A stretch of 42,608 bases of DNA from Psychromonas hadalis ATCC BAA-638 (GCF_000420245.1 NZ_ATUO01000009.1:1-42608), one strand, 5' to 3'; positions 16,619 through 26,480 are shown, numbered from the stretch's first letter. Made by a program: numbers and translations. The notes: generated from the sequence alone by a model not told the origin.

Positions 16619-17368
16619 ATGTGGATTGGGGTTATAAGCCTCTTCCCGGAGATGTTTCGGGCCATTAGCGAAAATGGGGTAACAGGTCGAGCGATTAAAA
16701 ATAATCTGCTTTCTATTCAATGTTGGAATCCTCGTGATTTCACAGCGGATAAACATAGAACGGTCGATGATCGTCCCTATGGTGGTGGTCCGGGTATGTT
16801 GATGATGGTGCAACCTTTACGGGATGCTATCAAAGCAGCAAAACAGGCCGCTAATGAAGCAGGGCATGAGGCAAAGGTAATTTATCTTTCTCCTCAAGGT
16901 AGACGTTTAGACCATAATGGTGCACAGCAGTTATCGTCTAACGCGCAAGCGTTGATTTTAGTTGCTGGACGTTATGAAGGCATAGACGAACGCATAATTG
17001 AAAGCTTAATCGACGAAGAGTGGTCGGTAGGTGATTATGTGTTAAGTGGTGGTGAGCTACCAGCGATGGTCTTAATTGATGCTGTGGTACGTTTTGTACC
17101 GGGTGTTTTAGGTCACGCATTATCAGCTGAGCAAGACTCATTTGCGGATGGGTTGCTTGATTGTCCTCACTACACACGGCCAGAGGAATTAGACGGAAAA
17201 ACCGTACCGAGTGTTTTATTAAGTGGTGATCATGAAAAAATTCGTCTTTGGCGATTGAAACAGTCACTACAACGCACGAAACAAAGAAGACCCGATCTAT
17301 TAAATGGTCTAGCTCTGACTGACGAGCAAGTAAAACTACTTGCTGCTCTGGAAAGTGACTCCCACTGA
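16619..17368 (+). CDS. trmD: tRNA (guanine-N1-)-methyltransferase
   Basis: Methylates G37 of tRNAs that read CNN and related codons, using S-adenosylmethionine, and prevents +1 frameshifting. It is a SPOUT trefoil-knot enzyme: [50 protein letters not shown], and the knot segment [18 protein letters not shown]. The C-terminal [16 protein letters not shown] is typical. Length is 249. The Shine-Dalgarno AGGAG lies 6 bases before the ATG. It is 19 bases after rimM. Confidence 0.98.
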   Translation: MWIGVISLFPEMFRAISENGVTGRAIKNNLLSIQCWNPRDFTADKHRTVDDRPYGGGPGMLMMVQPLRDAIKAAKQAANEAGHEAKVIYLSPQGRRLDHNGAQQLSSNAQALILVAGRYEGIDERIIESLIDEEWSVGDYVLSGGELPAMVLIDAVVRFVPGVLGHALSAEQDSFADGLLDCPHYTRPEELDGKTVPSVLLSGDHEKIRLWRLKQSLQRTKQRRPDLLNGLALTDEQVKLLAALESDSH

Positions 17369-17409
17369 CTAGCGATGTTATTGGCTAACTAGATAAAAAA
17401 GGTATTAAA

Positions 17410-17766
17410 ATGAGCAATATTATACAAGCAATTAATGACGAACAGTTACGTACTGATATCCCTGCGTTCGCGCAAGGTGATACTGTGATTGTACGTGTTC
17501 GCGTAAAAGAGGGTGATAAAGAGCGTCTTCAAGCATTTGAAGGTGTTGTAATCGCTAAGCGTAACCGTGGTCTACACTCAAACTTCACCGTTCGTAAAAT
17601 GTCGGGCAGTGAAGGTGTTGAACGTGTATTCCAAACACATAGCCCACTTGTAGGAAGCGTTGAAGTTAAACGTCGTGGTGTGGTTCGCCAAGCTAAACTT
17701 TACTACTTACGTGAACTTACTGGTAAGGCTGCTCGTATTAAAGAGAAGCTTGGTAAAAAGAAATAA
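17410..17766 (+). CDS. rplS: 50S ribosomal protein L19
   Basis: A large-subunit protein at the 30S-50S interface. [33 protein letters not shown] followed by [23 protein letters not shown] is characteristic. Its 118 residues are the normal length. Last gene of the rpsP operon. The operon terminator comes about 170 bases later, after a 123-bp repeat element. Confidence 0.98.
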   Translation: MSNIIQAINDEQLRTDIPAFAQGDTVIVRVRVKEGDKERLQAFEGVVIAKRNRGLHSNFTVRKMSGSEGVERVFQTHSPLVGSVEVKRRGVVRQAKLYYLRELTGKAARIKEKLGKKK

Positions 17767-17778
17767 TCTTTTTACCTA

Positions 17779-17901
17779 ATCAATACCTTCATCAATTTTA
17801 ATTTAAGCTTTAAATTGAATTTTACACCAGTAAAAATCAACTGCTTACATGTAAAAATGTAGCCAAAATGGGTTAGTTTCCAGTTTGGCTAAGGTGTTGA
17901 T
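17779..17901. repeat. 123-bp element with inverted ends, copy 1
   Basis: The element begins ATCAATACCTTC and ends AAGGTGTTGAT, imperfect inverted repeats of each other. It contains GTAGCCAAAATGGGTTAGTT. A second copy in reverse orientation lies at 33371-33494 and shares the termini, an inner TTTAAGCTT block and CCAAAATGGGTTAGTTTCCA. No coding capacity is seen. It looks like a miniature inverted-repeat element. Confidence 0.75.
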
Positions 17902-17933
17902 AATTGTAAGTAATACCGTTTAGGTATCGAAAA

Positions 17934-17960
17934 AGGCTCGCATTTGCGGGTCTTTTTTTT
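17934..17960 (+). terminator. Terminator of the rpsP operon
   Basis: GGCTCGC and GCGGGTC pair fully if G-U pairs are allowed, around a short loop, and eight T follow. It lies 24 bases before the ybaN-like gene. Confidence 0.8.
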
Positions 17961-17983
17961 AACTATTAACGCATGAGGGAACG

Positions 17984-18352
17984 ATGCAACAGATAAAGCG
18001 TTATCTACTTATCTCTGTTGGTTTTACCAGTGTCCTGTTGGGCATTATTGGTGTTTTTTTACCGCTACTACCTACTACTCCTTTCTTTATTTTGGCACTC
18101 AGCTGTTTTGCGCGAAGCTCAACACACTTTCATCAGAAATTATTAACAACGCCCTATATCGGCCAGTTATTGGCGGATTGGGAAACAGATAAAAAAATAG
18201 ATAAACAGCGGAAAAAGCAGATTATGTTGTTGGTTATCGGTAGTTTTACTTTTTCTATTTTCATATTAACAGGGCGGATTTATCTGCAATTGATGTTGAT
18301 TTCTACACTGTTTATCTTACTTTTTTTTATTCAGCGTATTGATGAGAAGTAA
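17984..18352 (+). CDS. YbaN-like DUF454 inner-membrane protein
   Basis: A 122-residue membrane protein. It begins with a hydrophobic segment running through GFTSVLLGIIGVFLPLLPTTPF, whose LPLLPTTPFF motif is the signature of DUF454/YbaN. CFARSS follows, then GQLLADWETDKKIDKQRK in the cytoplasmic loop, and a pair of C-terminal helices. The function of this family is unknown. It stands alone after the rpsP operon terminator, with a reasonable Shine-Dalgarno GAGGGA before the ATG. Confidence 0.85.
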   Translation: MQQIKRYLLISVGFTSVLLGIIGVFLPLLPTTPFFILALSCFARSSTHFHQKLLTTPYIGQLLADWETDKKIDKQRKKQIMLLVIGSFTFSIFILTGRIYLQLMLISTLFILLFFIQRIDEK

Positions 18353-18541
18353 GCTAACTTTAATGTTTATCTATCTACTTAGGGGGTAATTTCCTCGTGT
18401 TGACGTTATGTATTATTTATTAAAATTACACTTTAAATGCACTATTGACTATTGATTTACTAATCTTTGCTAGTATGCTGTCGGCTTTGTTATGAGAAGT
18501 TAATTACTTCTTTTCCTACTGCACTTGTAAATGGAATTAAT

Positions 18542-20470
18542 ATGTTTTATCGAATAAATATTGTGTTAGGTTTAATAGCCGTTTTCTTTTTATCTGCTTG
18601 TTCATCTCCACAATTAGCAACACATCAATCCTTAATAAATACTAACTTACCAGATTTAATTACCGTCAATGATATAAATGGTAGTGATGATGCAACACAT
18701 AGCTACCAAGTCTCACCAGATGGTAAAACATTAGCTTGGATAGGGCCGTTTTATAGCTCTAACTATATTGGTGGTCACTTATCGACTCTTTTTTATAAAA
18801 ATTTAGCAACTGGAAGTGAAAATAATCTACGAGTATGGGCTGGTTATTATAATTGGATGCCAGGCAGCAAAAAAGTATATGCAGATCTTAGGCATCATAA
18901 TGAGGTTTCAACACTTTATGTAATGGATCTTGAACACCCAAGTGATGAAAATAAACCTGTATTTGAATTAGCCGATACTCGTTTGTTTATTATCGACACC
19001 TTAAAAGATGATGTTAATCACATATTATTTTCACATAATAATCGTGATAAAAAAGAGTTTGATTTATATAGACTAAATATCAATACTCAAAAAACGACTT
19101 TATTATATAAAAATACTAATAACATATCGGGTTACGTACTAGACCGAACGGTTAAAGAAGGTGCTGTATTTGCTTACATACAAGAAGGTAAAAAGATATT
19201 AGCAATTGATGGCTCTGTCTTATTTGATGCGGGTGAAAATGGAGTTGTCCAACAAGTTGAATATGATAAAAAAAGTAATGCATTATGGTTATTAGCAAAT
19301 AACAACAGTGATAAAATACAGCTGTTAAAGCTAGATATAAGCAGCATGGCAGTTCAAGTTGTTGTCGCCGATGAAAATGTTGATATCAGTTATTATGGAA
19401 TGGATGAAAAGTACCAACCTGCTGTGGTTGTTAGTCATCCTGGTTACCAAAAGTTTACTTTATTAGATAAGCGCTTTCAGCCTATTTTAGATAAGTTTAA
19501 AACTGCAGATAATGTTCGTGTAGATATAACCAGTTCTGATGATAAGAGAGAGTTATTCACTATCATCAAATATACTGATTTTGGCTCTGAAACTTATTTA
19601 TATGATCTTCGGGACGATAGTAGTGAGTTATTATCAGAAAGTCGATCACTGGCTTTTTCTGAAAAACTTTCTTTAAGAGAGCCTATCCAATTTACAAGTC
19701 GTGATGGTTTAACTGTTAATGGATACATTACTAAACCAAATGGCGTTGAAGCTAAAAATTTACCAATGGTATTATTAGTACATGGCGGTCCAATGTTTAG
19801 GGATTATTGGAGCTACAGTCAAGAAGTACAGCTGTTAGCAAATCGAGGTTATGCGGTATTACAGATTAACTATAGAGGCTCCGTAGGTTACGGAAAAAAA
19901 TTCTTTGAAGCTGGTTTTGGTGAGTTCTCAAAAGCAATGCATAATGATCTTATTGATGGTGTAGATTGGGCTATTCAGGAAGGTATTGCAGATCCGAAGA
20001 AGGTCGCAATTATGGGGGCAAGTTATGGTGGATATGCAACACTCGTGGGCATGACTAAAACGCCAGAAAAATTTGCTTGTGGCGTAGATATATTTGGAAT
20101 GTCAGATATTGAGCTTATGAGTAAAAACTTTCCTGTGCACTGGGAAGCGTACCGACCTATTTGGGATAAATATATTGGAAGCCATACTGATTCGGTGGAG
20201 CTTAAAGCAATGCGTGAAGCTTCACCAATTAATTATGTTGAAAAAATACAAGCACCTATATTAGTTATTCAAGGTAGTAAGGATATTCGTGTCATTCCTG
20301 CGCAATCACGTGAATTTGTAAAAAAAGCCATCGCAGCAGGAAAAGACATTCAATATTGGGAGATGACGGGGGTTGGGCATAATTATGGAGATCAATATAA
20401 TCAGGAAAAATTACGCAGTAAAGTAGATAATTTTTTTGCTCAATGTCTTGGCGGACAAAGTGCAGGGTAA
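18542..20470 (+). CDS. S9-family prolyl oligopeptidase-like serine peptidase, lipoprotein
   Basis: A 642-residue peptidase that probably trims short peptides outside the cytoplasm. MFYRINIVLGLIAVFFLSAC is a lipoprotein signal with lipobox LSAC, so it is likely membrane-anchored. A variable beta-propeller-like region follows (about 40-380). The alpha/beta-hydrolase domain holds the triad Ser494 in GASYGG, Asp581 in GSKDIRV and His613 in GVGHNYG, with LLVHGGPMFRDYW as oxyanion region. An in-frame ATG 75 bases upstream exists, but the chosen start gives the clean signal peptide. The gene looks more AT-rich than its neighbours and is flanked by repeats, so transfer is possible but unproven. Confidence 0.88.
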   Translation: MFYRINIVLGLIAVFFLSACSSPQLATHQSLINTNLPDLITVNDINGSDDATHSYQVSPDGKTLAWIGPFYSSNYIGGHLSTLFYKNLATGSENNLRVWAGYYNWMPGSKKVYADLRHHNEVSTLYVMDLEHPSDENKPVFELADTRLFIIDTLKDDVNHILFSHNNRDKKEFDLYRLNINTQKTTLLYKNTNNISGYVLDRTVKEGAVFAYIQEGKKILAIDGSVLFDAGENGVVQQVEYDKKSNALWLLANNNSDKIQLLKLDISSMAVQVVVADENVDISYYGMDEKYQPAVVVSHPGYQKFTLLDKRFQPILDKFKTADNVRVDITSSDDKRELFTIIKYTDFGSETYLYDLRDDSSELLSESRSLAFSEKLSLREPIQFTSRDGLTVNGYITKPNGVEAKNLPMVLLVHGGPMFRDYWSYSQEVQLLANRGYAVLQINYRGSVGYGKKFFEAGFGEFSKAMHNDLIDGVDWAIQEGIADPKKVAIMGASYGGYATLVGMTKTPEKFACGVDIFGMSDIELMSKNFPVHWEAYRPIWDKYIGSHTDSVELKAMREASPINYVEKIQAPILVIQGSKDIRVIPAQSREFVKKAIAAGKDIQYWEMTGVGHNYGDQYNQEKLRSKVDNFFAQCLGGQSAG

Positions 20471-20597
20471 TTTTATACCAACCTCAATAATTAACTGATC
20501 CTCTTTTTTAGGAAGTGTCATTTTGGCTACGCCAGTGGTAAAAATAAAATTCACTCCTCTCAAAAAAAGTAGAAATTTAATGAGAATTTATATTCTA

Positions 20598-20632
20598 TAA
20601 AAAAATCCCATATTATTTGTGGGATTTTTAAT
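20598..20632. terminator. Bidirectional terminator between the peptidase and sensor-kinase genes
   Basis: AAAAATCCCA and TGTGGGATTTTT form a stem with A and T tracts on the two sides. It lies between convergent genes and can serve both. Confidence 0.8.
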
Positions 20633-20646
20633 ATTTTAAGTTTAGG

Positions 20647-22560
20647 TTATTTTGTACTTTCAATATAAGCATTAAAAACAGGAAGAGTGATCGTAAAGCG
20701 CGTAAATTTATTTGGCTCGGATTCAACCTCTATCATGCCACCATGACGTTTGATTATTTGTGAGCAGATAGTCAGTCCAATACCTAACCCAAAATTCCCC
20801 TCTCGCTTACTGGTGTAATTAAGTTCAAATATCTTATCTAAAACTTTTTGAGGCATACCTGGGCCGTTATCTTCAATGATTACTTGTACCTTAGGCGACT
20901 CATCATAGGGTAAGTAGAGTGTGGATATTTTTAAACTCCCTTTACCTTCTGTTGCATCAATTGCATTGGCGATGATATTGGTCCATACCTGCTCTAATTC
21001 GATGGGATGACACTCTATTTGTGGGAGTTGTTGGTATTCTTTAATCACTTGGTAATTTTTGAGTTTATTTTCAAAGATGACCAGTGTTTCCTCTAATCCT
21101 TCATGGATATCCGTCGGTGCAGAAACGGCACTGTCTTGACCTGCATAATGTTTTAAGCTTTTGACCAGATCAGCGATGCGGGTTGCACAAGCATTACTGT
21201 TACGCAAAATAGTGCCTGCTTGGTGGTACTGATTAAGCAAGGTGACGGTTTGTGCAAAATCACGGCCATTTTCCAGTGGAATATCAACCCTATCAAGATG
21301 CATCTTGACCAGTTTTTTAGCCAATTTTTTATCGTTAACGCGACTTAATAGTTTCTTAGTACGTGCGCGAAGCTCTGATGTTGAAAGTGGGATCACTGTT
21401 AATCCTTGCTGTAACGTTTGTTGAGCAAGTTGAGAAAACGCACTTTTGCTATCATGGCGAAGCAATGTAGATATCAATCCAATCAGTGTATCTGAGCCTC
21501 TCAAAATAGCAGCAACGGGGTTGTTGAGTTCATGGGCGACCCCGGTAACTAATTGTCCTAATACCGCCATTTTTTCACTTTCAATCAACTGGTTGTGAGC
21601 CGCATCTAATGATTGTAGCGTTTCTTGTAGCGCTAGCTCGGTGGAGATGCTGTGTTGTAGGCGTCGGTTAAAATTACGTAATAATAAGTTGGTAAAAGGG
21701 GCAAGTAACACTGCATTAGACTGCATGATTTGCGAAAAAATAGCGTTATCAACCTTTAATACCTCTGTTTTGACTAATGTGATACCGGTGCTAAAAGCCG
21801 CCTCTTCGGTTAAAAAGGACATGCCACCTACCATGCTACCTGCTTGCATGATGGTGATATCTTGCGTTTCACCTTGGGCATTACGCTTTTTAAGCAGTAC
21901 CTCCCCTTTGCTAATGAACCACAAAAAGCGATTTTTTTCCCCTTCTCGGGTAAGGATATGGTTAGCACGGTAAACGCGACGTACCTTATGTTCATCGTTA
22001 TTTTCTAATATATTATACAAGGACTTAATCACTAAATTAGAGAGTTCAGCATCACTATACAGTGAGTAATCGAGGAATTTATCTTGAAATTCTGCACGCG
22101 ATGCAGATTCGTTATTGCCCAACAAGCAGGTTTTATTAAGGATCTGATCTTTTTTTGAAAGTTGTTTTTGCTGATGGTGGGTAATTCGATAATTGCTCAT
22201 TTGTGTTTGAACAAGCTGTTTAAGCAACTCTTTTTGATAAGGTAATTGTAAAAAATAGTCTATATGCCCTTGATTGATGCAGTCCGTTAATTGTTTCACA
22301 CAAGGATCTTGTGCATACACAACTTTGCGGATGAGCTGGCATTGAGAATGCTTGAAAAGAGCAAGCGCATCCCCATCAACAAGGTGTTGCGCAGTGAGGA
22401 TTAAGGCAAATTCTTCACTTTTTTGGAATATTAATAATTGTGCCTCTTTGAGCGTGCATGCTTCAACAATCTTGAGCGTTGCACTTAATGGCAGTAAATC
22501 TTGTTTAATCTGGGCAAGTCGTTGTATATCACTATCAACACATAACAGGGTCAACATCAC
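20647..22560 (-). CDS. Hybrid sensor histidine kinase: pseudo-receiver, cyclic-nucleotide-binding-like domain, HisKA-HATPase
   Basis: A 637-residue cytoplasmic kinase with no membrane helix. Residues 1-120 resemble a receiver (LLCVDSD acidic pair), but the phosphoacceptor position reads LILTAQ (Thr56), so it probably cannot be phosphorylated. Residues about 180-300 form a cNMP-binding-type domain with ILTREGEKNRFLWFISKGEV and GSMVGGMSFL. The kinase core has GVAHELNNPVAAIL (His343), NIIANAIDA, EDNGPGMP and GNFGLGIGLTIC. The sequence between the H-box and the N-box is unusually long. No response-regulator gene lies next to it, so its partner is encoded elsewhere. Input is unknown; cyclic nucleotides or redox are possible. 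Confidence 0.85.
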   Translation of the reverse strand: MMLTLLCVDSDIQRLAQIKQDLLPLSATLKIVEACTLKEAQLLIFQKSEEFALILTAQHLVDGDALALFKHSQCQLIRKVVYAQDPCVKQLTDCINQGHIDYFLQLPYQKELLKQLVQTQMSNYRITHHQQKQLSKKDQILNKTCLLGNNESASRAEFQDKFLDYSLYSDAELSNLVIKSLYNILENNDEHKVRRVYRANHILTREGEKNRFLWFISKGEVLLKKRNAQGETQDITIMQAGSMVGGMSFLTEEAAFSTGITLVKTEVLKVDNAIFSQIMQSNAVLLAPFTNLLLRNFNRRLQHSISTELALQETLQSLDAAHNQLIESEKMAVLGQLVTGVAHELNNPVAAILRGSDTLIGLISTLLRHDSKSAFSQLAQQTLQQGLTVIPLSTSELRARTKKLLSRVNDKKLAKKLVKMHLDRVDIPLENGRDFAQTVTLLNQYHQAGTILRNSNACATRIADLVKSLKHYAGQDSAVSAPTDIHEGLEETLVIFENKLKNYQVIKEYQQLPQIECHPIELEQVWTNIIANAIDATEGKGSLKISTLYLPYDESPKVQVIIEDNGPGMPQKVLDKIFELNYTSKREGNFGLGIGLTICSQIIKRHGGMIEVESEPNKFTRFTITLPVFNAYIESTK

Positions 22561-22697
22561 TGATACTCCATGGGTAGAAAAATAGTATAACCCGATTGTT
22601 TTATCTTCCTATGATATTTATCAATCGTTGCAATTGTTAAGCTCTAAAAGTGTGATAACCTTATTGTTTTCCAAGTTTTATAAAATAGAGAGAGTAT

Positions 22698-24128
22698 ATG
22701 AAAATAACATTACCCGAATATGAGCAAGCACAAGTATTAGTGGTTGGCGATGTTATGTTAGATCGTTATTGGCACGGTCCAACAGAGCGTATCTCTCCAG
22801 AAGCGCCCGTACCGGTGGTTAGAGTGGAACAAATTGAGGAGCGTCCCGGTGGTGCTGCCAACGTTGCTTTGAATGTGGCTGCGTTAGGTGCTAAAGCCCA
22901 TTTAATTGGTTTAGTGGGTAATGATGAAGCCGCCAGTGCATTAGTAAAAGGGCTTGAATCCGTTCATGTCACCACAGACTTTGTTCGTGTTGATAACTTC
23001 CCAACCATTACTAAATTACGTGTATTAAGTCGTCATCAACAACTATTACGTTTAGATTTTGAAGAACGTTTTCATGATGTTGACAGCGCGCCTATTTTAG
23101 AAAAGATGCAAGCGGGGTTAATGGCGAATAACAGTGTGGTTATTTTTTCTGATTATGACAAAGGTTCATTGGCTGATGTACAAAAAATGATTCAACTTGC
23201 TAAAAAACACAAGGCAAAAGTATTAGTCGATCCGAAAGGCTCTGATTTTGAAAAGTACCGCGGTGCAACATTATTAACACCTAATCTTGCTGAATTTGAG
23301 GCGGTGGTAGGTCATTGTAAAACTGATCAACAGCTTGTTGAACGCGCACTGCAAGTGGTTAAGCAGTTTGATTTAGAAGCGTTATTAGTAACACGCAGTG
23401 AAAATGGTATGACCTTAGTGCGTGAGGGTGTTGAACCTTTCCATCTAGCAACACAAGCGCAGGAGGTTTATGACGTAACAGGGGCGGGTGATACCGTTAT
23501 CTCTGTATTAGCAACCTCGTTGGCTGCCGGTAGCTCTTTTGAAGATGCGTGTACCCTTGCAAATGCAGGAGCGGGCGTGGTGGTGGGTAAAATTGGTACT
23601 TCAACAGTGAATACCATTGAGCTTGCTAATGCGGTTTATAGTCAACAAGAGATTGGTTTTGGTGTACTCACTGAAGAGCAGTTAAAACTTGCAGTGAAAT
23701 TGGCACAACATCGTGGTGAAAAAGTGGTGATGACCAATGGTTGCTTTGATATTTTACATGCGGGTCATGTTTCTTATCTGAATACGGCACGTGAACAGGG
23801 TCAACGTTTAATTGTTGCGGTTAATAGCGACCAATCAGTACGTGACTTGAAAGGCTCTGGGCGCCCTGTAAATCCTGTGGATCGTCGCATGGCAGTACTT
23901 GCAGGGTTAGGTGCTGTGGATTGGGTGATTGAATTTACCGAAGATACACCACAACGTTTAATTACTCATATTTTACCTGATATGTTAGTCAAAGGTGGTG
24001 ATTATAAAGTGGAAGAGATTGCGGGTGGTAAAGAAGTGATTGCCAATGGTGGTGAAGTGCGTGTATTGCAGTTTGAAGAGGGTTGCTCTACCACTGAAAT
24101 TATCAAAACTATTCGTAATGAGCGATAA
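22698..24128 (+). CDS. hldE: Bifunctional heptose-7-phosphate kinase / heptose-1-phosphate adenylyltransferase
   Basis: Makes ADP-D-glycero-beta-D-manno-heptose for the lipopolysaccharide inner core. The N-terminal ribokinase-like domain (about 1-318) has [27 protein letters not shown] and the [11 protein letters not shown] anion hole with catalytic Asp. The C-terminal cytidylyltransferase-like domain (about 342-476) has [17 protein letters not shown] and the later CSTTEII. At 476 residues it is full length and both domains look intact. In E. coli hldE lies near glnE and ygiF; here it is followed by a terminator and the convergent tolC-type gene. Confidence 0.97.
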   Translation: MKITLPEYEQAQVLVVGDVMLDRYWHGPTERISPEAPVPVVRVEQIEERPGGAANVALNVAALGAKAHLIGLVGNDEAASALVKGLESVHVTTDFVRVDNFPTITKLRVLSRHQQLLRLDFEERFHDVDSAPILEKMQAGLMANNSVVIFSDYDKGSLADVQKMIQLAKKHKAKVLVDPKGSDFEKYRGATLLTPNLAEFEAVVGHCKTDQQLVERALQVVKQFDLEALLVTRSENGMTLVREGVEPFHLATQAQEVYDVTGAGDTVISVLATSLAAGSSFEDACTLANAGAGVVVGKIGTSTVNTIELANAVYSQQEIGFGVLTEEQLKLAVKLAQHRGEKVVMTNGCFDILHAGHVSYLNTAREQGQRLIVAVNSDQSVRDLKGSGRPVNPVDRRMAVLAGLGAVDWVIEFTEDTPQRLITHILPDMLVKGGDYKVEEIAGGKEVIANGGEVRVLQFEEGCSTTEIIKTIRNER

Positions 24129-24138
24129 ATAAAAACTA

Positions 24139-24164
24139 AAAAGGGGCAAATCGTTGCCCCTTAT
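24139..24164. terminator. Terminator between hldE and tolC
   Basis: AAGGGGCAA/TTGCCCCTT is a perfect 9-bp stem with a 4-base loop, sited between convergent genes. A run of A precedes it, so it works best for the leftward gene and moderately for hldE. Confidence 0.8.
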
Positions 24165-24193
24165 GTTTACTGATTTACAAGTCTAAATCTTAA

Positions 24194-25540
24194 TTATGAT
24201 TTCTTGTTATCAATTACTTCAAGCTCTGCTTTTGGATCAATCTCTACTAACCCTGCAGAAACATCCATAATATCCTGCTCAGATAACGTACCTGCTGAAT
24301 ATTTAAGCTGTAGCATGTTGATGATGTAGTCATAACGCGCATTTGCAAGCTGATTTTCAGAAGCGTATAAACTACGTGTTGCATCTAACACATCAACGAT
24401 AGTACGTGTACCCACTTCAAAACCTGCTTCAGTTGCTTCTAGTGCACTATTTGATGATTTAACTGTTTGCTCATAAGCGCTAATTGAGCTTAATGAAGCA
24501 CGTACATTGTTATAACCACTGTTAATTTGTGCTTCCGTGCTACGGAATGTTTGTACTAAATCTTCACTGGACATTACATAAGCGTACTGTGCCTGTTTAA
24601 CACGTGAAGTGATTGCACCGCCAGTATAAAGTGGCACATTTAACTCAATACCAATAGAGCCGTTGCTCATATCGGTATCACGAATATCCATATCATAATC
24701 GTTGTTGTTATATCCAATACCCGCAGTAAAATCTAGCGTGGGTAGGTGTCCCGTTTCTGCTAGCTCGATTTGCATTTTAGCGAGCTCTTTAGAGATACGT
24801 TTACCGTGTAACTGTAAGTTATGTTCGAGGGCTTTATTGCGCCAAGATTTAACATCACCTTGTAGGTCTTGAGGATCAAATGTCTTAGTATTAAGGTAGG
24901 AGATATTTAAGACATCTTTCCCGGTTAATTCACGTAATACATAATAACTATTAGCGAGCTTATTCTCTGCAAAAATAAGATCCGCATTGGTACGGTCATA
25001 TTCCGCTTGTGCTTCATGTACATCGGTAATGGCAATTAAACCCACATCAAAACGCTGTTTCGTTTGTTCAAGTTGACGTTCTACTGCACGCTTGTTGGCT
25101 TTTACCGATTTTACCGCTTCGTCTGCACGTAACACATCAAAATAAGCCGTTGATGAACGGAACAATAGGTCTTGTGCTGCATAGCCATAAATAGTGGCAT
25201 ATTGTGTTGCTTGCTTTTCTGCTAAATCAAGTTGTTGCCAATATGAACCATTGTATAATGACTGTGTTAAAGAGAGGTTTGCACCGTAATTTGAGTTACT
25301 TAAATTACTATCACTGGCCACAGTATATCCTGCGTTTAGACCAAACCCAACCTGTGGTAATAAAGCGGCATCAGCTTCATTTATCTTTTCTAAATAAAGG
25401 TCGTATTGTGCTTTGCTTTTAAGAATAATGGGATCTTTAATTTTGGCAGTTTGGTAAACTTGCAATAGATTGTCTGCGCTAACTGCAGAATGGAGGGTGC
25501 TTAAGGCGACTATTGAAGCGATAGAGAGTCGTTTGATCAT
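24194..25540 (-). CDS. tolC: TolC-family outer-membrane channel protein
   Basis: The outer-membrane exit duct of tripartite efflux pumps and type I secretion. The mature part starts DNLLQVYQTAKIKDP, as in TolC, and the two repeated halves have LLFRSSTAYFDVL..., NVPLYTGG and FEVGTRTIVDVLDATRSLY. The signal peptide is MIKRLSIASIVALSTLHSAVSA. An in-frame ATG lies 27 bases upstream; the chosen start has AGGAA about 7 bases before it and gives a clean signal peptide (448 residues). The neighbouring divergent nudF and then cpdA, yqiA and parE mirror the E. coli tolC locus, supporting this as the true TolC orthologue. Confidence 0.93.
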   Translation of the reverse strand: MIKRLSIASIVALSTLHSAVSADNLLQVYQTAKIKDPIILKSKAQYDLYLEKINEADAALLPQVGFGLNAGYTVASDSNLSNSNYGANLSLTQSLYNGSYWQQLDLAEKQATQYATIYGYAAQDLLFRSSTAYFDVLRADEAVKSVKANKRAVERQLEQTKQRFDVGLIAITDVHEAQAEYDRTNADLIFAENKLANSYYVLRELTGKDVLNISYLNTKTFDPQDLQGDVKSWRNKALEHNLQLHGKRISKELAKMQIELAETGHLPTLDFTAGIGYNNNDYDMDIRDTDMSNGSIGIELNVPLYTGGAITSRVKQAQYAYVMSSEDLVQTFRSTEAQINSGYNNVRASLSSISAYEQTVKSSNSALEATEAGFEVGTRTIVDVLDATRSLYASENQLANARYDYIINMLQLKYSAGTLSEQDIMDVSAGLVEIDPKAELEVIDNKKS

Positions 25541-25655
25541 CACAAAGGTTCCTGTTTGGCAATGCATAAGTTAGATTTAATCAGGCTATCATACAATTGC
25601 TTAAGTGTATTAAAAAATATGAAATAGTTATCTATAACAGAGAGGTTAACAGTAA

Positions 25656-26291
25656 ATGAACGAACATTCACTTTTTGAAAGCGATCAATTAATAAATTAT
25701 GGAAAAAAAGATCTACAAATTTTAGATAAACAACCTCTTTATAAAGGTTTCTTTCAATGTAATAAATACACGCTAAAACATAAGCTATTTGCGGGGGGGT
25801 GGAGCCCTGAAATTCAACGCGAGATTTTTGAACGCGGTCACGCAGCCGCCGTTCTACCTTATGATGTTAAAAATGACATGGTTGTTTTAATTGAACAATT
25901 CCGTTTTGGGGCGATTGATACAGATCAGTCTCCTTGGTTGTTAGAGTTGGTTGCTGGCATTATAGAACCGGGTGAACAGTCTGTTGATGTTATTCAGCGC
26001 GAAGCATTAGAGGAAGCGGGATTAACCATTCAATCCAGCCAGTTTATTCTTAATTGCCTGCTTAGTCCCGGCGGTTCAACCGAGCATGTTGATATCTTTA
26101 TTGGCTCTGTAGATAGTACAAAAGCGGGTGGTTTACACGGTTTAGCAGAGGAGGGGGAAGATATTCGTGTGCATGTAGTGCCAAGAGAAACGGCTTATCA
26201 ATGGGTGTTACAGGGGAAAATAAATAACTCTGCAACGGTGATTGCACTGCTATGGTTACAAATAAATAAAGATAAAGGCTTGAAATTATAA
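25656..26291 (+). CDS. nudF: ADP-ribose pyrophosphatase
   Basis: A Nudix hydrolase that splits ADP-ribose into AMP and ribose 5-phosphate. The Nudix box runs from GIIEPGEQ to REALEEAGL with the conserved REALEE residues. The upstream VLIEQFRFGA and WLLELVAGIIEPGE are typical of the ADP-ribose subfamily. At 211 residues it matches E. coli NudF. It is divergent from tolC as in E. coli. The yqiB gene that separates nudF and cpdA in E. coli is missing, and a hairpin-bearing gap of about 190 bases takes its place. Confidence 0.94.
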   Translation: MNEHSLFESDQLINYGKKDLQILDKQPLYKGFFQCNKYTLKHKLFAGGWSPEIQREIFERGHAAAVLPYDVKNDMVVLIEQFRFGAIDTDQSPWLLELVAGIIEPGEQSVDVIQREALEEAGLTIQSSQFILNCLLSPGGSTEHVDIFIGSVDSTKAGGLHGLAEEGEDIRVHVVPRETAYQWVLQGKINNSATVIALLWLQINKDKGLKL

Positions 26292-26330
26292 AATTAAATT
26301 CATTTGTACCTTAAATAAGGGGAATAAGTG

Positions 26331-26402
26331 AGGCATCACCCACATTTTTTATCATTAGTGCATATCCAACTGTTCACAAATGATAAAATTGTGGGCTTGC
26401 CT
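26331..26402. repeat. Long imperfect hairpin between nudF and cpdA
   Basis: The left arm AGGCATCACCCACATTTT (to 26357) and the right arm AAATTGTGGGCTTGCCT (from about 26378) are imperfect inverted copies of roughly 25 bases around a 20-base loop. No T-tract follows, so a simple terminator is unlikely. It could be an mRNA-stabilising hairpin or a repeat element. Confidence 0.6.
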
Positions 26403-26480
26403 GATGATAGATGAAACGTTTGATTTATAATCAGTTTGACTTTTTTTTGAATAAATTAATGAATAAATAAATTAGGTGTT

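Noticed and set aside
26292-26480. A CRP site controlling cpdA
   Set aside because: No convincing TGTGA-N6-TCACA pattern was found in the gap.
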